A stretch of DNA of 64,000 nt from Breviolum minutum Mf 1.05b.01 (GCA_000507305.1 DF241163.1:22429-86428), one strand, 5' to 3'. Counted from the stretch's first letter, positions 9,678 to 22,074 are shown. A program made the numbers and translations. Notes: generated by a model not told the origin, from the letters alone.

Positions 9678-11529
9678 GACTCAAATTTGGCCCCGACCCA
9701 CCTGAGACCAATAACACATTTCGGAAGGATTCCTGGAGTCCTACCATACTAAATTCTCATGTAGAAATCCATTTGGGGTGAGAATTTGTTCACCAAAACT
9801 ATTGCTTTTTTGGCCTACCCAAAACACTGGTTTTAACCAGTGGATAATGAAGGTTCATAAGGTTTCCTTCATACCAAATTCATAGATGATTTACCCACTG
9901 TTGCCTGGTTTGGGCAGGCCCCAACTGTGACTACAGACTCGCCATTTTGAGGGTTTGTTTTGCATCAATGAGTTTCGCTGGGAGCACCCAACACACCCAA
10001 CACCCAAGCTGTGGCTGAAAGCAGCGTTCAACCCGAAACGGCTGCAGCTTTCACAAAAGGAAGGAGAAAAAAAAACACCCACCAAATCTGCGGAAAGTAA
10101 AACATATACCACCTGGAAAGGATCGATGGCGATCGCCACTCCCTGGGTGAAAAATCATGGTCCCTTACTTCTTGCCACCGAACTCGGGAGTGATGCCGAA
10201 AAGCCATCTACATCATCTACTTTCACTACGGTGTAGCAGCTTTATGGCTGTTCAAGTCATGTTGAGAGGATTTCCTTACTACACCGAAAGAAATTCCTGT
10301 CTGGTACGAGTCGAATGTCTCGGGACTACTCAGTTTCACGTTTCACGTTTCCGCTTTCTTCAACCACTGTAAAAAATCAATGCCAACACCACCAACAAAA
10401 ACATAGGAACCAATCATATACCTAATGTAGACATCTACATATATAATGAGCTACATACGACGTACGACACAAAAACCATCAGCCCAAAAAACTTGAAGAA
10501 CACTCCAATGATAAGCTGTCTTGTTCCTTCACACCATTTCAATCGATTTTCATCCTTCTCAAACATGACTTGGATCTACCGCCCACCCACCCAGGATTCC
10601 AGCAACCACCGGGATGACATTACATGTTTCATTTATAATGGCGAATCCTAAACCTACATTTTGTGATTGGCATCGCGCCAGGAATGGTGGGATCCCAAAC
10701 ATGACCCATGACGTAAAACATCCCCTCCTTGACGTAAAACCATGGATACACAAAAACTCAAGGCCGTGTTTTTCGTTCAAACAAAGGTGTCAAGTCACAA
10801 CCTTTTTGGTTGACCAATTGAGCAATGTGAAACAAACCCGAACGGGCTGACCTGAACTATGAGTGAAATTGACATCCTGATTGGTGAAAGTGAAAGTGAT
10901 GGAATCCTTTCATTGGTTCAATTACAATAATTCTATGAAATCATAATTTTAAATCGAAAAAATCACTGAGTATTAGAAATCCCCTGTATACAGTATACAG
11001 CCAAAAAAAAAAACGGGTTTAAGATCACTGCTTCAGTAGATCTCCCAAAAAAAAACAGGGAAAGTCCCTCCTGGTCTTTGGCAGGAAACCCTGTGGATGG
11101 AGTTGCCTCACCCACGTTGAGCTGTGGCAACCCCTGAAGACGTAAACTATTAGAATAAAATTGGATCATTTCCCCACAGTATGGATGAAAATAAACAAAT
11201 ATTTTAAACCACCACCCAGAAATGGCCGAAAATAAATGGGTAAACTGAGGTTATGTCAACCCTACAAGTGGAGCTATGGGCCCCTACTTATGGTGTACAC
11301 TGATGATAATCCTTGTAATTCTGCAAATGTGACCTTTTTGGGATAGTTGAATGACCCTGTTGTTGGTGACCTCCAACTGGGACATAAAAAGGTCACATTG
11401 AATCGTATAATACATGGTTTTTTTAATGATGTTCAAGATATTTTGATGGTCACATGTTTCAACCAGCTATTCTCAATTCTCATGTCTATAGCGGCTTAGT
11501 CTAGTGAAAAAGAAACAAACACACAACAC

Positions 11530-11665
11530 TCATCCAAAACACTTCCTGATCAAGGTTGGCTCGCCCACTTTGCCATCCTCACTCAGCTGCGCGTAGAAAT
11601 TCTCCCACCTTCCATTTTTGCGACTTCCATAGCAGTATTCGCGGTCAATGCAAGGAAATGAATGT
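11530..11665 (-). CDS. Candidate terminal exon with Cys/Tyr-rich tail
   Basis: The acceptor is TGGGATGCAG|A. The frame is open for 44 codons to a TGA at 11530. It reads HSFPCIDREYCYGSRKNGRW, then a polar segment (YAQLSEDGKVGEPTL), ending RKCFG. The FPC...CY pattern resembles the FPCYSY of the exon at 12602-12736 and the KCYSYNGYYGSS reading at about 14030-14080, which hints at duplicated 3' exons. Function unknown. Confidence 0.4.
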
Positions 11666-11828
11666 CTGCATCCCAAGAGAAACATAACATAAGGATTAAA
11701 ACAGCTATCCGTCTTCCAAATACAATTTTGTAGATGTACTACAATTAGGTTTACGAGTTCTATATATGAGTTTTAGGGGTGTATCGTGAAGGTACGAGGA
11801 CCGAAACAAATGGGCATTGAAACCTACT

Positions 11829-11923
11829 CTTAATGGAAGAAATCCTGCACCACCTAGAATGCATAAATCCCTGTGAAAAACTACATATCAACTGGTGCAT
11901 GATTTCTTCCATCAACAGCATGG
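11829..11923. repeat. Family B inverted-repeat element
   Basis: TAATGGAAGAAATCCTGCACC at the left is inverted as GGTGCATGATTTCTTCCAT at the right, followed by CAACAGCATG. Confidence 0.7.
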
Positions 11924-12119
11924 TAAATTCTCGACTGGACAGCTTCTTTTTTTTTTGGACACGGCCAACCGTCAGCGTTGGACTATAGTTAGGCACCCTG
12001 CAGGCAGCGATCCAAGTTTGTTTGACCGATGGACGTTCCTGCAAATACGCCACGATATGTGCAAACCGTGGGATGATGCCTTGATAATAAAGGAACAATG
12101 GTGGCTAATATCACATTAA

Positions 12120-12216
12120 ACTACCCCTCTCAGATATAAGGGTTTTTTTGTAGCCGGCCTTGTTAAGGGATGGTTAGTAACCCTCAATAAGGCCGGCTAT
12201 TTCTGGTAGGGAGTAC
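12120..12216. repeat. Family F inverted-repeat element
   Basis: CTACCCCTCTCAGATATA at the left faces the right end TATTTCTGGTAGGGAGTA, with GTAGCCGGCCTTGTTAAGGG opposite AATAAGGCCGGCTA. Confidence 0.55.
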
Positions 12217-12315
12217 TTTTCATCGGGATAGTTGGGAGGACCATGATGCCATGTTGGAGGATGTTCAATGTGCTTTGGCTCTAGAGTAATCTGTTGTACT
12301 ATACAGTGAGGCCAA

Positions 12316-12444
12316 CAACAACAATCAACAACAACCAATAACCAATAACCAACAACCAAACAACAACCAACAACCAACAACCAACAACCACAACAACCAC
12401 AACAACCACAACAACCAACAACAACCACAACAAACCAAGAACAA
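12316..12444. repeat. CAA/CCAACAA low-complexity tract
   Basis: Imperfect repeats of CAACAAC and CCAACAA run for about 130 bp. The complementary strand reads as a Val/Cys/Gly frame, which is an artefact. Confidence 0.85.
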
Positions 12445-12601
12445 CAGAAAGAATTGTCGCTTCTTACCAAAAGTTGTCTTTCTCGTGGAGCCCCCAACTT
12501 ATACAATATGTTCACATTGATTTTGTAGTGGAAATTTCAAATCCAAGTATACACAAACAGAACGCATAGGTTCAAAAAACGTTGAAGAAATAAAAATCAT
12601 G

Positions 12602-12960
12602 CTAACCTAGGCTGAAGTCGTTAGTGCACAACTCCGAATCAATTGCTCTTGTGTTCATGTACGAGTAGCATGGAAAATCGTCATCACTAAACTGCTCATC
12701 AGAAATGCAACTTGAATCGTAGCCGTGTGTCAACATCTAGAAGGCAAAGAGAGCCTGTTCTTCAGGCACGGTTGGCAGTTCTGCCGAACCCTTCACAACT
12801 CGGAGGAGACACATATTCCTTTGACGCTTCAAATGCTGAAAAAAATGTAAGGGATTCATCTTGTCATAGAATCAGAGAACCAAATGTGTAGATACATACA
12901 CTAGATGCCTTTTTGAAGTGCAAATGCACTCGAAATCCGGATTCACTTGCTTCTCCGAGT
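12602..12960 (-). CDS. Exons with an in-frame TAG; 3' end of an unassigned gene
   Basis: 12909-12960 (acceptor GTTTTAAG|A, GC donor AAAAAG|GC) encodes LGEASESGFRVHLHFKK and joins in phase to a block starting at 12835 (acceptor TTTTTCAG|C). That block reads HLKRQRNMCLLRVVKGSAEL and then PTVPEEQALFAF to a TAG at 12737. The same frame continues past the TAG with MLTHGYDSSCISDEQFSDDD, FPCYSY and on to a stop at 12602. The TAG is part of a CTTCTAG that could serve as an acceptor. Either the protein ends at 12737, or a very short intron is removed, or the stop is a mutation. No family is recognised. Confidence 0.4.
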
Positions 12961-13304
12961 CTTAAAACAGAAAAACATGTTTATTTGTATATATGTTTTA
13001 TCTATACAACGTTGAACACAAAACATACTGTAACGTAAAAAACTGGGTTCAACTTGCCCAAATCTAAGTGCATTTTTTCCCTGGGTTCTCCATCAATTTG
13101 GTGTGTCGTTCCTCCCTCAGCCCATCATCCATCTATCTGCTTCAGCTGGTGGTGCCATCGGCCTGGCCAAATAAGACCGTTGACTTAAAGATTACCATGC
13201 TTCACACCAATGTTGCTGGTTGTCGTTGATGTGTTTGTTTGTTGATTGTTTGATTTGTTGGATTGTTGTGTTTGTTGGTTTGTTTTTGTTTCTTGATTGT
13301 TTGG

Positions 13305-13412
<108 letters not shown>

Positions 13413-13767
13413 GATAATGTTGTTGTTGCGTTGGTGGCATGCTGTTGTCGTCGTCATTGTTGCTTGCTGCTTATTACTTCTAATATTGTTGTTGGTGTTT
13501 CCTGTTGTCATGTTTGTGACTGCTGTTGTTTTTCCTTCTTGCAAACTAAGGCATTGATTTATTGCATTCTCACAAGATGTTTCTTTTGTCCTTCCTTGCT
13601 CCCTGCTCCAAGAACCTTTGATCCGTTGTGTCCTGCCTGTCGGTCTTCACTGAGAACCATGGAAGCAGCTGCTGCAGCGGCAGCTGCGCGAGCATACTCC
13701 TGCGCGAGCAACGCTCACTTTGAGACATCGCAAACATGTTTCCCATTGACCGCAACCATACTCGCAT

Positions 13768-16700
13768 CTAGTCCTCCATCAGATTGCGCAAAGCAGGATC
13801 TGTTCCTTTTCGCAACATGAGCACACCAATCTGGAATATGATAAAATCATATAAAATCAAGGGTTCAAACCTTAGATCTTTGACGAAATTGAAAGATGTT
13901 TATGTTTGCATATATGTCAAGATATAGCGAAAGATCGATATTGATACACAAAGAGATGGAAAGAGATGCAAAAACTAATGTCTCAGTTTTACTCTGACGT
14001 TATCAACCCTTTTTAGATTTCAGTGGAATGTCACTTGAACCATAGTAGCCATTATACGAGTAGCATTTGTCATGTTCACTCCTTGACAATGGGTCCCTAT
14101 CGTTCCTGCAATCGAAATGACACAAATCCTCACCTCGTCTTGTGAGTGCTAAAGCACTTGGGATACCACGTGCCGTATCGCCAAAGTTTGGATCTGCCCC
14201 CCAACTCAATAGAACCTCCCGGTGAATCCCACCAACTGTTTGACAAACAAGTGGATTGCACAAAGGTTTTTCACATCGTTAACAAGGGTGCATTTTTGCA
14301 ACAACAAATTTACAACGACTGTCTTCAAAGATTTTCGTGTAACAAACAGCAGTCTGGTGTAGTTGTAAGGGCTTATAAAAAACACATAGTAAGGCCGGCC
14401 AGGGGGTGCTTTGATTAGCCAACGGAATTACTCCAAGTTTATGTGTCTGCCAAAATCAATTTGGTGATCGACCTGGCAATTTCAAAGGGAAAACATTGCA
14501 ACAAATCCGAAGAAATAGAGACCTCACAAAGCTCCATATTTCCAGCACGCGTAGCGATGAGGAGAGGAGTCCTGGGCCCGAAGTGCTCCCTCCGTCATTT
14601 TCTGAGGGAAATTTTGCGATCAGAAAAATTGGACACACAAAGTTCAGTTTCACAATTATATGTGTAAATAACGTTTTTTTAATTCATGTACCGTATTTCA
14701 TTACACTTCGTGAACATTATTGATTCAATTTTGTGATTTTGGTGCTCCTAATTCCGAGGCCCATGGCCTTTTTTTGGTGACTTCAAGACCTGTTTGGCCC
14801 TTCAAACTGTCATGGTTTCAGGGAAGAACACGGAAATCTCTCCAAACTCCAAAGGTTTCGAGGAGTAGTCACAACGGCTCAATAAACATGAAACAACGAC
14901 TCAAAACAAAAAGGCCCAACACACAAAAAATAAACATTGGAACATGAGAGGCATTTGAGTGTGGCTTTAAACAAAAATGATTTATTTTTGAATTAATTAT
15001 ATAGAGATGAGATACTACATAGATCCAGTGTCTTTTCATTTTTGTTCCCACCCCTGCTCATTAAAAACAAACACATTTTGAAATCTTTGAGAATTTCAGC
15101 AGTAAACCACTACACCAAACAAAAAAACACAACTCAGTAACAAACAAAAACAAAAAACAACGGAAATCCCACCACTCCTCACCCCCCCTCTAAAACTATC
15201 TTGTCCCCTACCTTCGTTGGGCATCAAGTACCTCTACCGGACTTCCAGCTTCCAACAGTAGGCGAACCACTTGTGAACATTCTTCCTGTCGGTTGGGGAT
15301 GTGTTTTTTTCTCCGTTCGCGATTCGGACAACGGATGATTTACCGGATTTACCCCGGATGGTGTGATTGGGTTGCACTCTGCAGCAAGGTCATTAGAAAC
15401 GTTCTAGAGATTTGTTCGAACCAACCCCACACGTAACAACTAGGGCACGGCATGAACTGAAAGTGATGAATGAAGGCAATCACGGGGACCGAAGGTCAAC
15501 CCTGTCAGATATGCCAAAGGTTTTGCCAAACACTGGTGCTGTGGGGATCATACCATAAGGAGGTCCCATTATTGGGAGTCCCTCGGATCACCTTGGAAAT
15601 AATTGTTTTTTTTTTGTTTTCCGCTCCTAGGTCCTAAGTCGCGGCTTCAAAACTGCACTAAAACACGTTTGTGTTTACTTTGAATGGCATTATGCACTCA
15701 ACGTTGCTCCTCTTCCCAAATGGCAAAAAAGTAAAACAATGTATGTAAAAGTGTATTGCAATAAACTTCATTGCTGGTGATTTCAACGCTTGCGTTGAAA
15801 TCTTAGCCTGGCTTCCAAAATCCATCTGCAGTATAACTTTATTTAGAAAAACAACTATCTTTTTCAAGAAACCACCTACCATATGTGCCAGGCTTGATCA
15901 ACTCCTTGTTAAATTTAGGGATGGGAAAATCCCATCTAAACCTCAAGGAGTCCTGAGCGCTTAACGACTTAACGACCATCGACCATCCTGTCAGGAAAAC
16001 CCATAGGAGTTGATGGACTCCACACACCCTTACCAGTTGACATCCTGAACTTCACCCTGTGGATCATGGCAGGCAGTCTCATGGTTATTACCCCACCTCC
16101 CCCGTGGTGGCAACAAACCACTCAAGAAATTATAAGGCCAAAAACAAATTCCGAAGAAAAACCAACTTATAACCAACCATGATCCCTTCATAACTCCCTT
16201 AATAAAGGCTCTATTTCTTGAGGTTTTTTAGGTGGCTTCCCATGATGCCGGCCCGCCTCACAGGCAACATGGATAGGCCATCGTCGTAGGCGATCAGTTG
16301 CCTCTATGTCGGCACCTGTCAGTAGCTTCGAGCCGAGCCCCTTGAGATATGTTTTTTTCATGGCTTGGATCAGTTTCAATGGTATCCCTAGGCTTCCAGT
16401 CATACCTCCTGAGGTTTTCACGCTGTTTGGATGGTATGTTTTTGGGTGTTGTTTGAGCCTAGGGTTTTGCCAGACTCTAGACAGCTTATTTATAAATATG
16501 CAAAAAATAATGTGAGAGAATCATAGAAAATAATATCAATGTATGTGTAATATACCTGCGATGTCGTTCGTATATCAGAAGTTTGTCAACTAAACTTCCT
16601 TCGACAAATATAATATATGTAAAAAAGACAAAATATGTACTAGCACCTTCCAAGGAGTGCCAATTAAACCCAAGGCATGGTTAATTGACACCCTTTAGGA

Positions 16701-19700
16701 ACCCTTTGGCACCCTTTGGAAGGTCCTGGTAGCAAAACTCCTCTTGAATGCCTGTGATTTTTGGGACGCCAAGCACCTGCGCGAAGCAGCACTTGGCAGG
16801 CAGCGTCACTCCCCGACGTGGCAGCACGGTGCAGTGCGGTCATCTGCTCCTGGGGTTCGGGGCTCGTTGGTTTCAACCCATCTGAAACATATGCTCGTCA
16901 AATTGGATCATCTCCCAAAGTAGGAATGAAAATAACAAATATTTGAGTTGCCTAGCCAAAAAAAATGATGTTTAAAAATTCAAAAGTTGTCAAACAAATG
17001 GTGTTTGACATTTGTTTTAATTTTTGCACATTGATTTATATAATTGCTTTGAAATACACCCCAGAAGATTAACATGGAACCTGAGAATACACCACTGGAA
17101 AAGGAAACTCATCTTCCAAACCATCATTTTCAGGTTCTATGTTAATCTTCGGGGGTGTATACATATATATAATATATGTAAATATATGAAAAATATGTAT
17201 ATATGGGACGTCCTGAGGTGTGGTGTTTTCATGGTATCTGTTTTGGTGTCCGGTCATACCTCCTCACCAGGTGTTTGGAAGCCTAGGGGATATATGAATA
17301 CATATATATTATATACATACATATTGACATAAAATAAAAAATAATTACAGTAGTTATATATCTATGATCAACCTACTGCCAGCTTCAGAATCCCAAACAC
17401 TACGTGGGCAATTTTTGAAAAGCTACCTTTTCCATCCTTTTCCCCGCAACCTACAAGCCCGACTCGCCACTAATGAGGCCAAGGGATTTGCCGTTTTACT
17501 TTGGACCCCGTGTTTCGCCCCCCACTGGAAGCATGAAAAACCAGCCTTGTCCACTGAATGAACATAGGCGCCACATTCAATCAAAGCCTCCAAAGCTCCA
17601 GGGAAGCCAGCATGACTTGCAAAATGCCTCACTGGCTGGAGTGGTCTATTATCATGGGAAACCAATTAATTAATAGTCCCATATAGTCCCTTAATAAGGC
17701 CTTATTTCTTCTGCCAGATTCGTTGTTTCATGAAGTTTTAGCCATGATAGTCAAACAAAAACGGCAGTGTGTGCCTCTTTTTTAAAAGCATGGTGTGGAA
17801 CTTGGACCTATATTTTTTCGGAGGTGGGATTCCATATTGCCAGTGGATTTATCAACTAACCTGGCTTTGAGAGACTTGGTTGGACTCCCAAATGCCCTTT
17901 TCTGAAATGTGTGGATAATCATCACATATGCGCATCTCCTCTCCTACCAAATTTCTTTGCCAAGTTCACCATGAGATTTCTTGCACCCAAAAACTACTCA
18001 TCACCCATCATTACTTGGAGGATCATCCCAGTTAGTAAGTGGTTAATAATCCCCATTTACACGCCATTTAGCCATTTAGCTCATTTGGAAGGGGTCCCAC
18101 AACCCTACTTAGGGGACTTACTAAGCACGGCTATTAACCACTTACATCCACTGGGAGCCCATCCTCCAAGTAACCCCCTAGTGAAGTTGGGGGGTCACCA
18201 AGCTCGGTCCAGCATCTCCAAGTGACAAGGGCGTCCAACCGTCATTGGCTTCTACGTTGGCCGACCGGGGATCCTGCAAGGGTTTTTGTTTTTAACAAAA
18301 AAAGAGTTCCAAGAAGAAACTCCAAAGGTTTTGGGAAGGAAAAAAACAATGAATGTTGATCATACTTATCATCAATCTGTTTCTGAGAAATAGTTGACGT
18401 TGATGTATGTTTCCGTGATTTTTTGGGAACAACATCATTTTAACCCCTGTTTTCGGAAGGGTGCTAGTCAAAACTCTTATGCCATCTGTTTGAAGACAAC
18501 TACTTTCAATTTTTTTCAACGCGAAGTGGCGGACATGCTCTGTGACAAAAACACCGTCATGGCTATTCAACCTGACCTCCCCTAACGTACCCCCCTCAGA
18601 AATCGGGGTTTAACAAGGCCTTATTAAGAGAAACCCATGGTTGATAAGACTTTGATAAGGCCTTAAGTCCGGCGCGGGGGTACGTTAAGGCAGCCTTTTT
18701 GGGCAGTGCCATCCTGAGAGATCAACATTCGTAGAGCTTCCTCACGACCCCGCAACGCAGCCTTAGAAAGGACGGTGTCAAAGGGGGAAGCAGTTGATAT
18801 GATGGATACTATGATGGATATAACTTTAGTGGTTGGTGGTTTCAACCCATCTGAAAAATATGCTCGTCAAATTGGGTTCATCTTCCCCTATTTAGGGGTG
18901 AAAATAAAAAATCTTTGATAAATGTTTGGAACCACCACCTAGTGACCTAGTCCACTTATAACTGGTAGGGGCCCACCTTGTAGTTCTCAAAAAATCACAC
19001 CAGTGATGTACCAAGACACCGAATGAACTGGTAAAAGGCCACCCTCATCACGAAGCTTGGTATTTGCACCATACTCCTGGAAAATAAAACCCATAGGATC
19101 CATGTAACATGTATGGTATATTTTATCTGCATTTACCTTAAAAAACTAACCAAATGTAGGGTAAATATACCATAAAGATGCGTAAATATGCCATACAAGG
19201 AGGCTATGGGATTTCCAAATGTTTTTTTTCAAATGGACCAGTTGATCGTTTTCCTAACGGTTAATTGCCTCAGAAACAGGTGATGGTGGTTGGTAACCAT
19301 CCTTATATAATCCTTCTTAGCGCTCTTATTTCTGAAGAGAAGAACGCCGGGGTGGTCTGCGTGACTTGTCATGATCCTTTGATTTTTGCAGATGCAGGGA
19401 CGGCATCTTACTGGAAGTTTTGGACACTATTTTGGTGCCAACCCACAACAACACATGGTAAATATGTGTGTTGACTGCCATCAGGCTTCAAATCTTTAAA
19501 TGTTGTTGTCCAATGGCCGTGACGTAAACATCCACCATGATCCTTGGAGTTGCCTTTGTTTCAGCAATCCCATATCATCCAAAGTGGAGTTGATCAACTT
19601 CAATCTATGTGGTGTTTTCCAGTCCAGCAGGGCCAGAATGCAATCAACTGCTCCACTGTGCGCCGCCCGATGAAGAGGCGTTTGCTTGAGACTGTCCCGC

Positions 19701-21880
19701 TTGTCCGCATCTGCGCCTACCAACTTGTATTTTGTTTGGAAACGCAAAGGAGCACAACATGCAAATCATAACACCAAGCAGCACGAAACGGAAGCTCCAC
19801 GGGGCAACAACAAAATTTTGATTCCAAACTTTCAACCTGGAAACTTGTGATGAAGGAAGCCGCCAGTTTCACGGAAATTTGGAGGGTAACCAACCGTAGT
19901 GATTTTTGTATGTGGCGAATATTCTTTGGACCCCGGGGACCCAACCTGCAGCCAAAAGTTCCACCACAATGTTGGCATAGTTCCCTTCACACGCTGTATG
20001 TAGGGAAGTTTGCCGAGCTGCATTGCCACGATCCTTGGTCAACGTGGCCGAACCAAGCAGCTGGACCAACAGTCCAATAGTGGTGATTTCTGAAACGTTT
20101 AGGGTGACCTTGTGGTGGTAAATGTGTTTTTGAGTGAACAAATGAAAATGGATGTGCTCAAATTCAGCAGCAGTCCAGGAATGTCAAGCAACCAGCCATA
20201 TATTAGCATGCAAGATCATGTCAGGTCCTTCTTGGGCGGCACAGAAGCTTGAGTAAGTAACATGGTTACAGCATCCTACCAAAATTGATGGAGATATTAT
20301 CTTGCATCCCAAACCCATGGATGTTTTTTCCAAATGGGAACCACAACTGATGGAGATTGTCGTGTTTATCACAATTTCATGGATGCTTTTTCCTTCCACT
20401 GCTTATATAACAAAAATGTATATATATATATATATCAACATATATCAACTTCAATACACTTCAATATTCCCAGTTGACATTGAACCCAACAACCAACCTT
20501 GCTGTTGGCTTGACGGGAAGCTATCAATCTGAAAACTTGTTAAAGTCAAAGGATCGATATCGGCACCACGTTGATGAACCAACATCTGTACCATATCTTG
20601 GTGTCCCCTCATGGCTGCCAAATGCAACAAGGATCCCTGAGATCCACGGGATCAGACGGTTGGTGAGATCCACAAGGGGTGAAACATGGAAAACATGCCA
20701 AATATGGTGTTTAAAAACATATATGCCTAAGTACAGTAGATATAGTTGATAGATTGATAGATCTAGAAACATATATGTCTTTAAATATGTGTATATATAT
20801 ACTAATATATTCAAAAATCGTTATCTAGCAGATATGCTTTTTGGATGGCATAACTCATTTTCCCCAGTCTCAGACTATGACTTTTTGTCTGGGCAAGATC
20901 TTCTCACCTCCTTTCTTATAGGTTCCATTTGATTCCTCTGCAAAAAATTACCAAAAATTGGTGAAGAAAAACCCAGAAAAATCACCAACATGGTTGGACA
21001 TCTTGGAATCCCACCTGATCGAACTGGATGGGCATGTTCACTGTTTCGGGCCTGTTCCAAGATGTGGTTCCAACGTTGCAGAACACTGCAACAAACCACG
21101 GGAGTCTTTTATCGACTGATTAAGCCAAAGCATTTACATTTTATGTGCAGTAAATGGATACTGTATATATATATATATAAATATTTACAAATACACATGC
21201 ATGAATATATACAGATATCTGCATACATCAGTGCAGCATTCATTGAAAATTCTATACTCTTCAACAAAAAAATGATAGTGGATCTGCGGGTGAACGGGAA
21301 TGACCAATCACACTAATTTCTATAGTGACTGTAGTCTATAGTGATAAGATTTATCAAGATTTGTATGAATTTCTCTTCCATCTGCAATGGAACGATAAAA
21401 AAAAGCTCCGTCAACCCGTGCAAATTGAAAGTCCATCATCTTTGCCAAGAGCAGTCGGACATCACTCAGGATCTGCCTTTTTGCGACCAAGGAAAGGTGA
21501 CGCTGAATCAAATGTCAAAGGAGTCCCACAAGACCAAAGTGGTGTTCATCATGGCAAACAGGAGGAAACAAAAACGACTGGTCGCACTAGATGGCACATC
21601 CTCCCTCTGCTGGTTTACAAGGTTCGTGTATCTATGGGAACTGTACACTAATAAATCATTAAATCATATATATCTGCTATAGTTTACTATCCAACCCCTC
21701 TTGACCCATCGTCTTGTTGGGCACCTTTTTTGTCCCCATGCCGCAGGCGCGCCTGTCCAAGAGGTATGAGTCTAAGTTCAACAAATCCTTTTTGGCACCC
21801 AGCTGACGGAGTGAATCCCGCGTTTGTTGACTGCGCTGAGTCTCCTGAGGATCTTGTGGATAGAAAGGTGTCGGTGGGAC
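13768..21880 (-). CDS. Ankyrin-repeat protein, multi-exon
   Basis: Exons in order: 21725-21880, 21416-21502, 21015-21085, 20908-20937 (30 nt), 20498-20636, 19946-20089, 19606-19716, 18695-18808, 18199-18251, 17546-17635, 16777-16849, 16253-16315, 15212-15281, 14523-14589, about 14132-14215, and 13768-13830 ending in TAG. From 20636 down the reading phase closes at every junction, using GT, GC (18695, 17546, 16253) and GA (19606) donors. Repeat signatures are LLHLAAMRGHQDMVQMLV, TSLHTACEGNYANIVVELL, TPLHRAAHSGAVDCILALL, HFASHAGFPGALEALIECG, TALHRAATSGSDAACQVLL, WPIHVACEA and VVRLLLEAGSPVEV, and TPLLIATRAGNMELCE followed by VLLSWGADPNFGD. Ankyrin repeats are protein-binding scaffolds. The 5' exons (21880-21015) are helical and less certain, and no initiator ATG is assigned. 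The last exon may be skipped, since frames beyond 13768 also look coding. Confidence 0.75.
16866..16956. repeat. Dispersed element, family K, copy in an ankyrin intron
   Basis: Shares GGTTTCAACCCATCTGAAA, GTCAAATTGG, a CATCTYCCYMAARTAGG-type block and AAATATTTGAGTTGCC with copies at 18838-18950, 22994-23083, 23612-23702 and 29231-29326. It has no long terminal inversion. Confidence 0.65.
17054..17162. repeat. Family D inverted-repeat element
   Basis: TACACCCCAGAAGATTAACAT at the left is inverted as ATGTTAATCTTCGGGGGTGTA at the right. In translation it gives PPKINIEPEND/LTWNLRIH-type peptides that I recall as scattered through Symbiodiniaceae gene models. Copies are at 27534-27646, 29928-30027 and, more diverged, 35010-35115 and 62279-62360. 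Confidence 0.8.
18014..18170. repeat. Introner-like inverted-repeat element, family A, copy 2
   Basis: CTTGGAGGATCATCCCAGTT at the left matches copy 1 exactly. The right end is CCCATCCTCCAAG. The internal inverted blocks AGTAAGTGGTTAATA and TATTAACCACTTA are conserved. It lies in the ankyrin-gene intron between exons 18199-18251 and 17546-17635. Confidence 0.8.
18564..18697. repeat. Family F inverted-repeat element overlapping an exon edge
   Basis: CTAACGTACCCCCCTCAGAAA at the left is inverted as CGCGGGGGTACGTTA at the right, with AACAAGGCCTTATTAAG opposite GATAAGGCCTTAA. Its right edge coincides with the GC donor of the ankyrin exon at 18695-18808, so the intron begins within or at the element. 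Confidence 0.7.
18838..18950. repeat. Dispersed element, family K
   Basis: GGTTTCAACCCATCTGAAAA, GTCAAATTGGGTTCATCTTC and the AAAAATCTTTGATAAA tail match the other copies of this family. Confidence 0.65.
19090..19210. repeat. Introner-like inverted-repeat element, family I, copy 2
   Basis: CCCATAGGATCCATGTA and TATGGTATATTTTATCTGCA at the left are inverted as TAAATATGCCATACA and GGCTATGGG at the right. It lies in the ankyrin intron between exons 19606-19716 and 18695-18808. Confidence 0.7.
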
Positions 21881-21925
21881 CTTCGTGGTTGTTGGTTGTT
21901 GTGACATGTGACAAACCAGCAATCA

Positions 21926-22074
21926 GCTGGATGGTTAATTGGTGGTGTGGGTTGGTGGGTTTGGGATTCTTTAGTGATTCTGGGGATACGCCTAAGTAAC
22001 AATCCCTTTCATAAGGGGATCCTAGGAATCCAAACCACCAACCCAAACCGCCAATCAACCATTAGCTGAAGCAA
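21926..22074. repeat. Family H inverted-repeat element
   Basis: CAGCTGGATGGTTAATTGG and GTTGGTGGGTTTGGGATTC at the left are inverted as GGAATCCAAACCACCAAC and CCAATCAACCATTAGCTG at the right, giving arms of about 45 bp. It lies 46 bp upstream (on the minus strand) of the exon starting at 21880. A half copy is at about 32838-32890. Confidence 0.75.

Larger units (their letters stand above)
8950..11520. other. No firmly supported gene; inverted repeats and weak frames
   Basis: This stretch contains family B repeats (9008-9107, 9570-9677) and AT-rich sequence. Open frames near 9955-10236 (both strands) and 10230-10330 (minus, reading NVKLSSPETFDSYQTGISF) could include exons of the minus-strand gene, but I cannot pair them with convincing splice sites. 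Confidence 0.35.

Noticed and set aside
16034-16096. Extra ankyrin-gene exon with a GTAAGG donor
   Set aside because: Including it breaks the reading phase between 16253-16315 and 15212-15281, which join directly to give a proper repeat.
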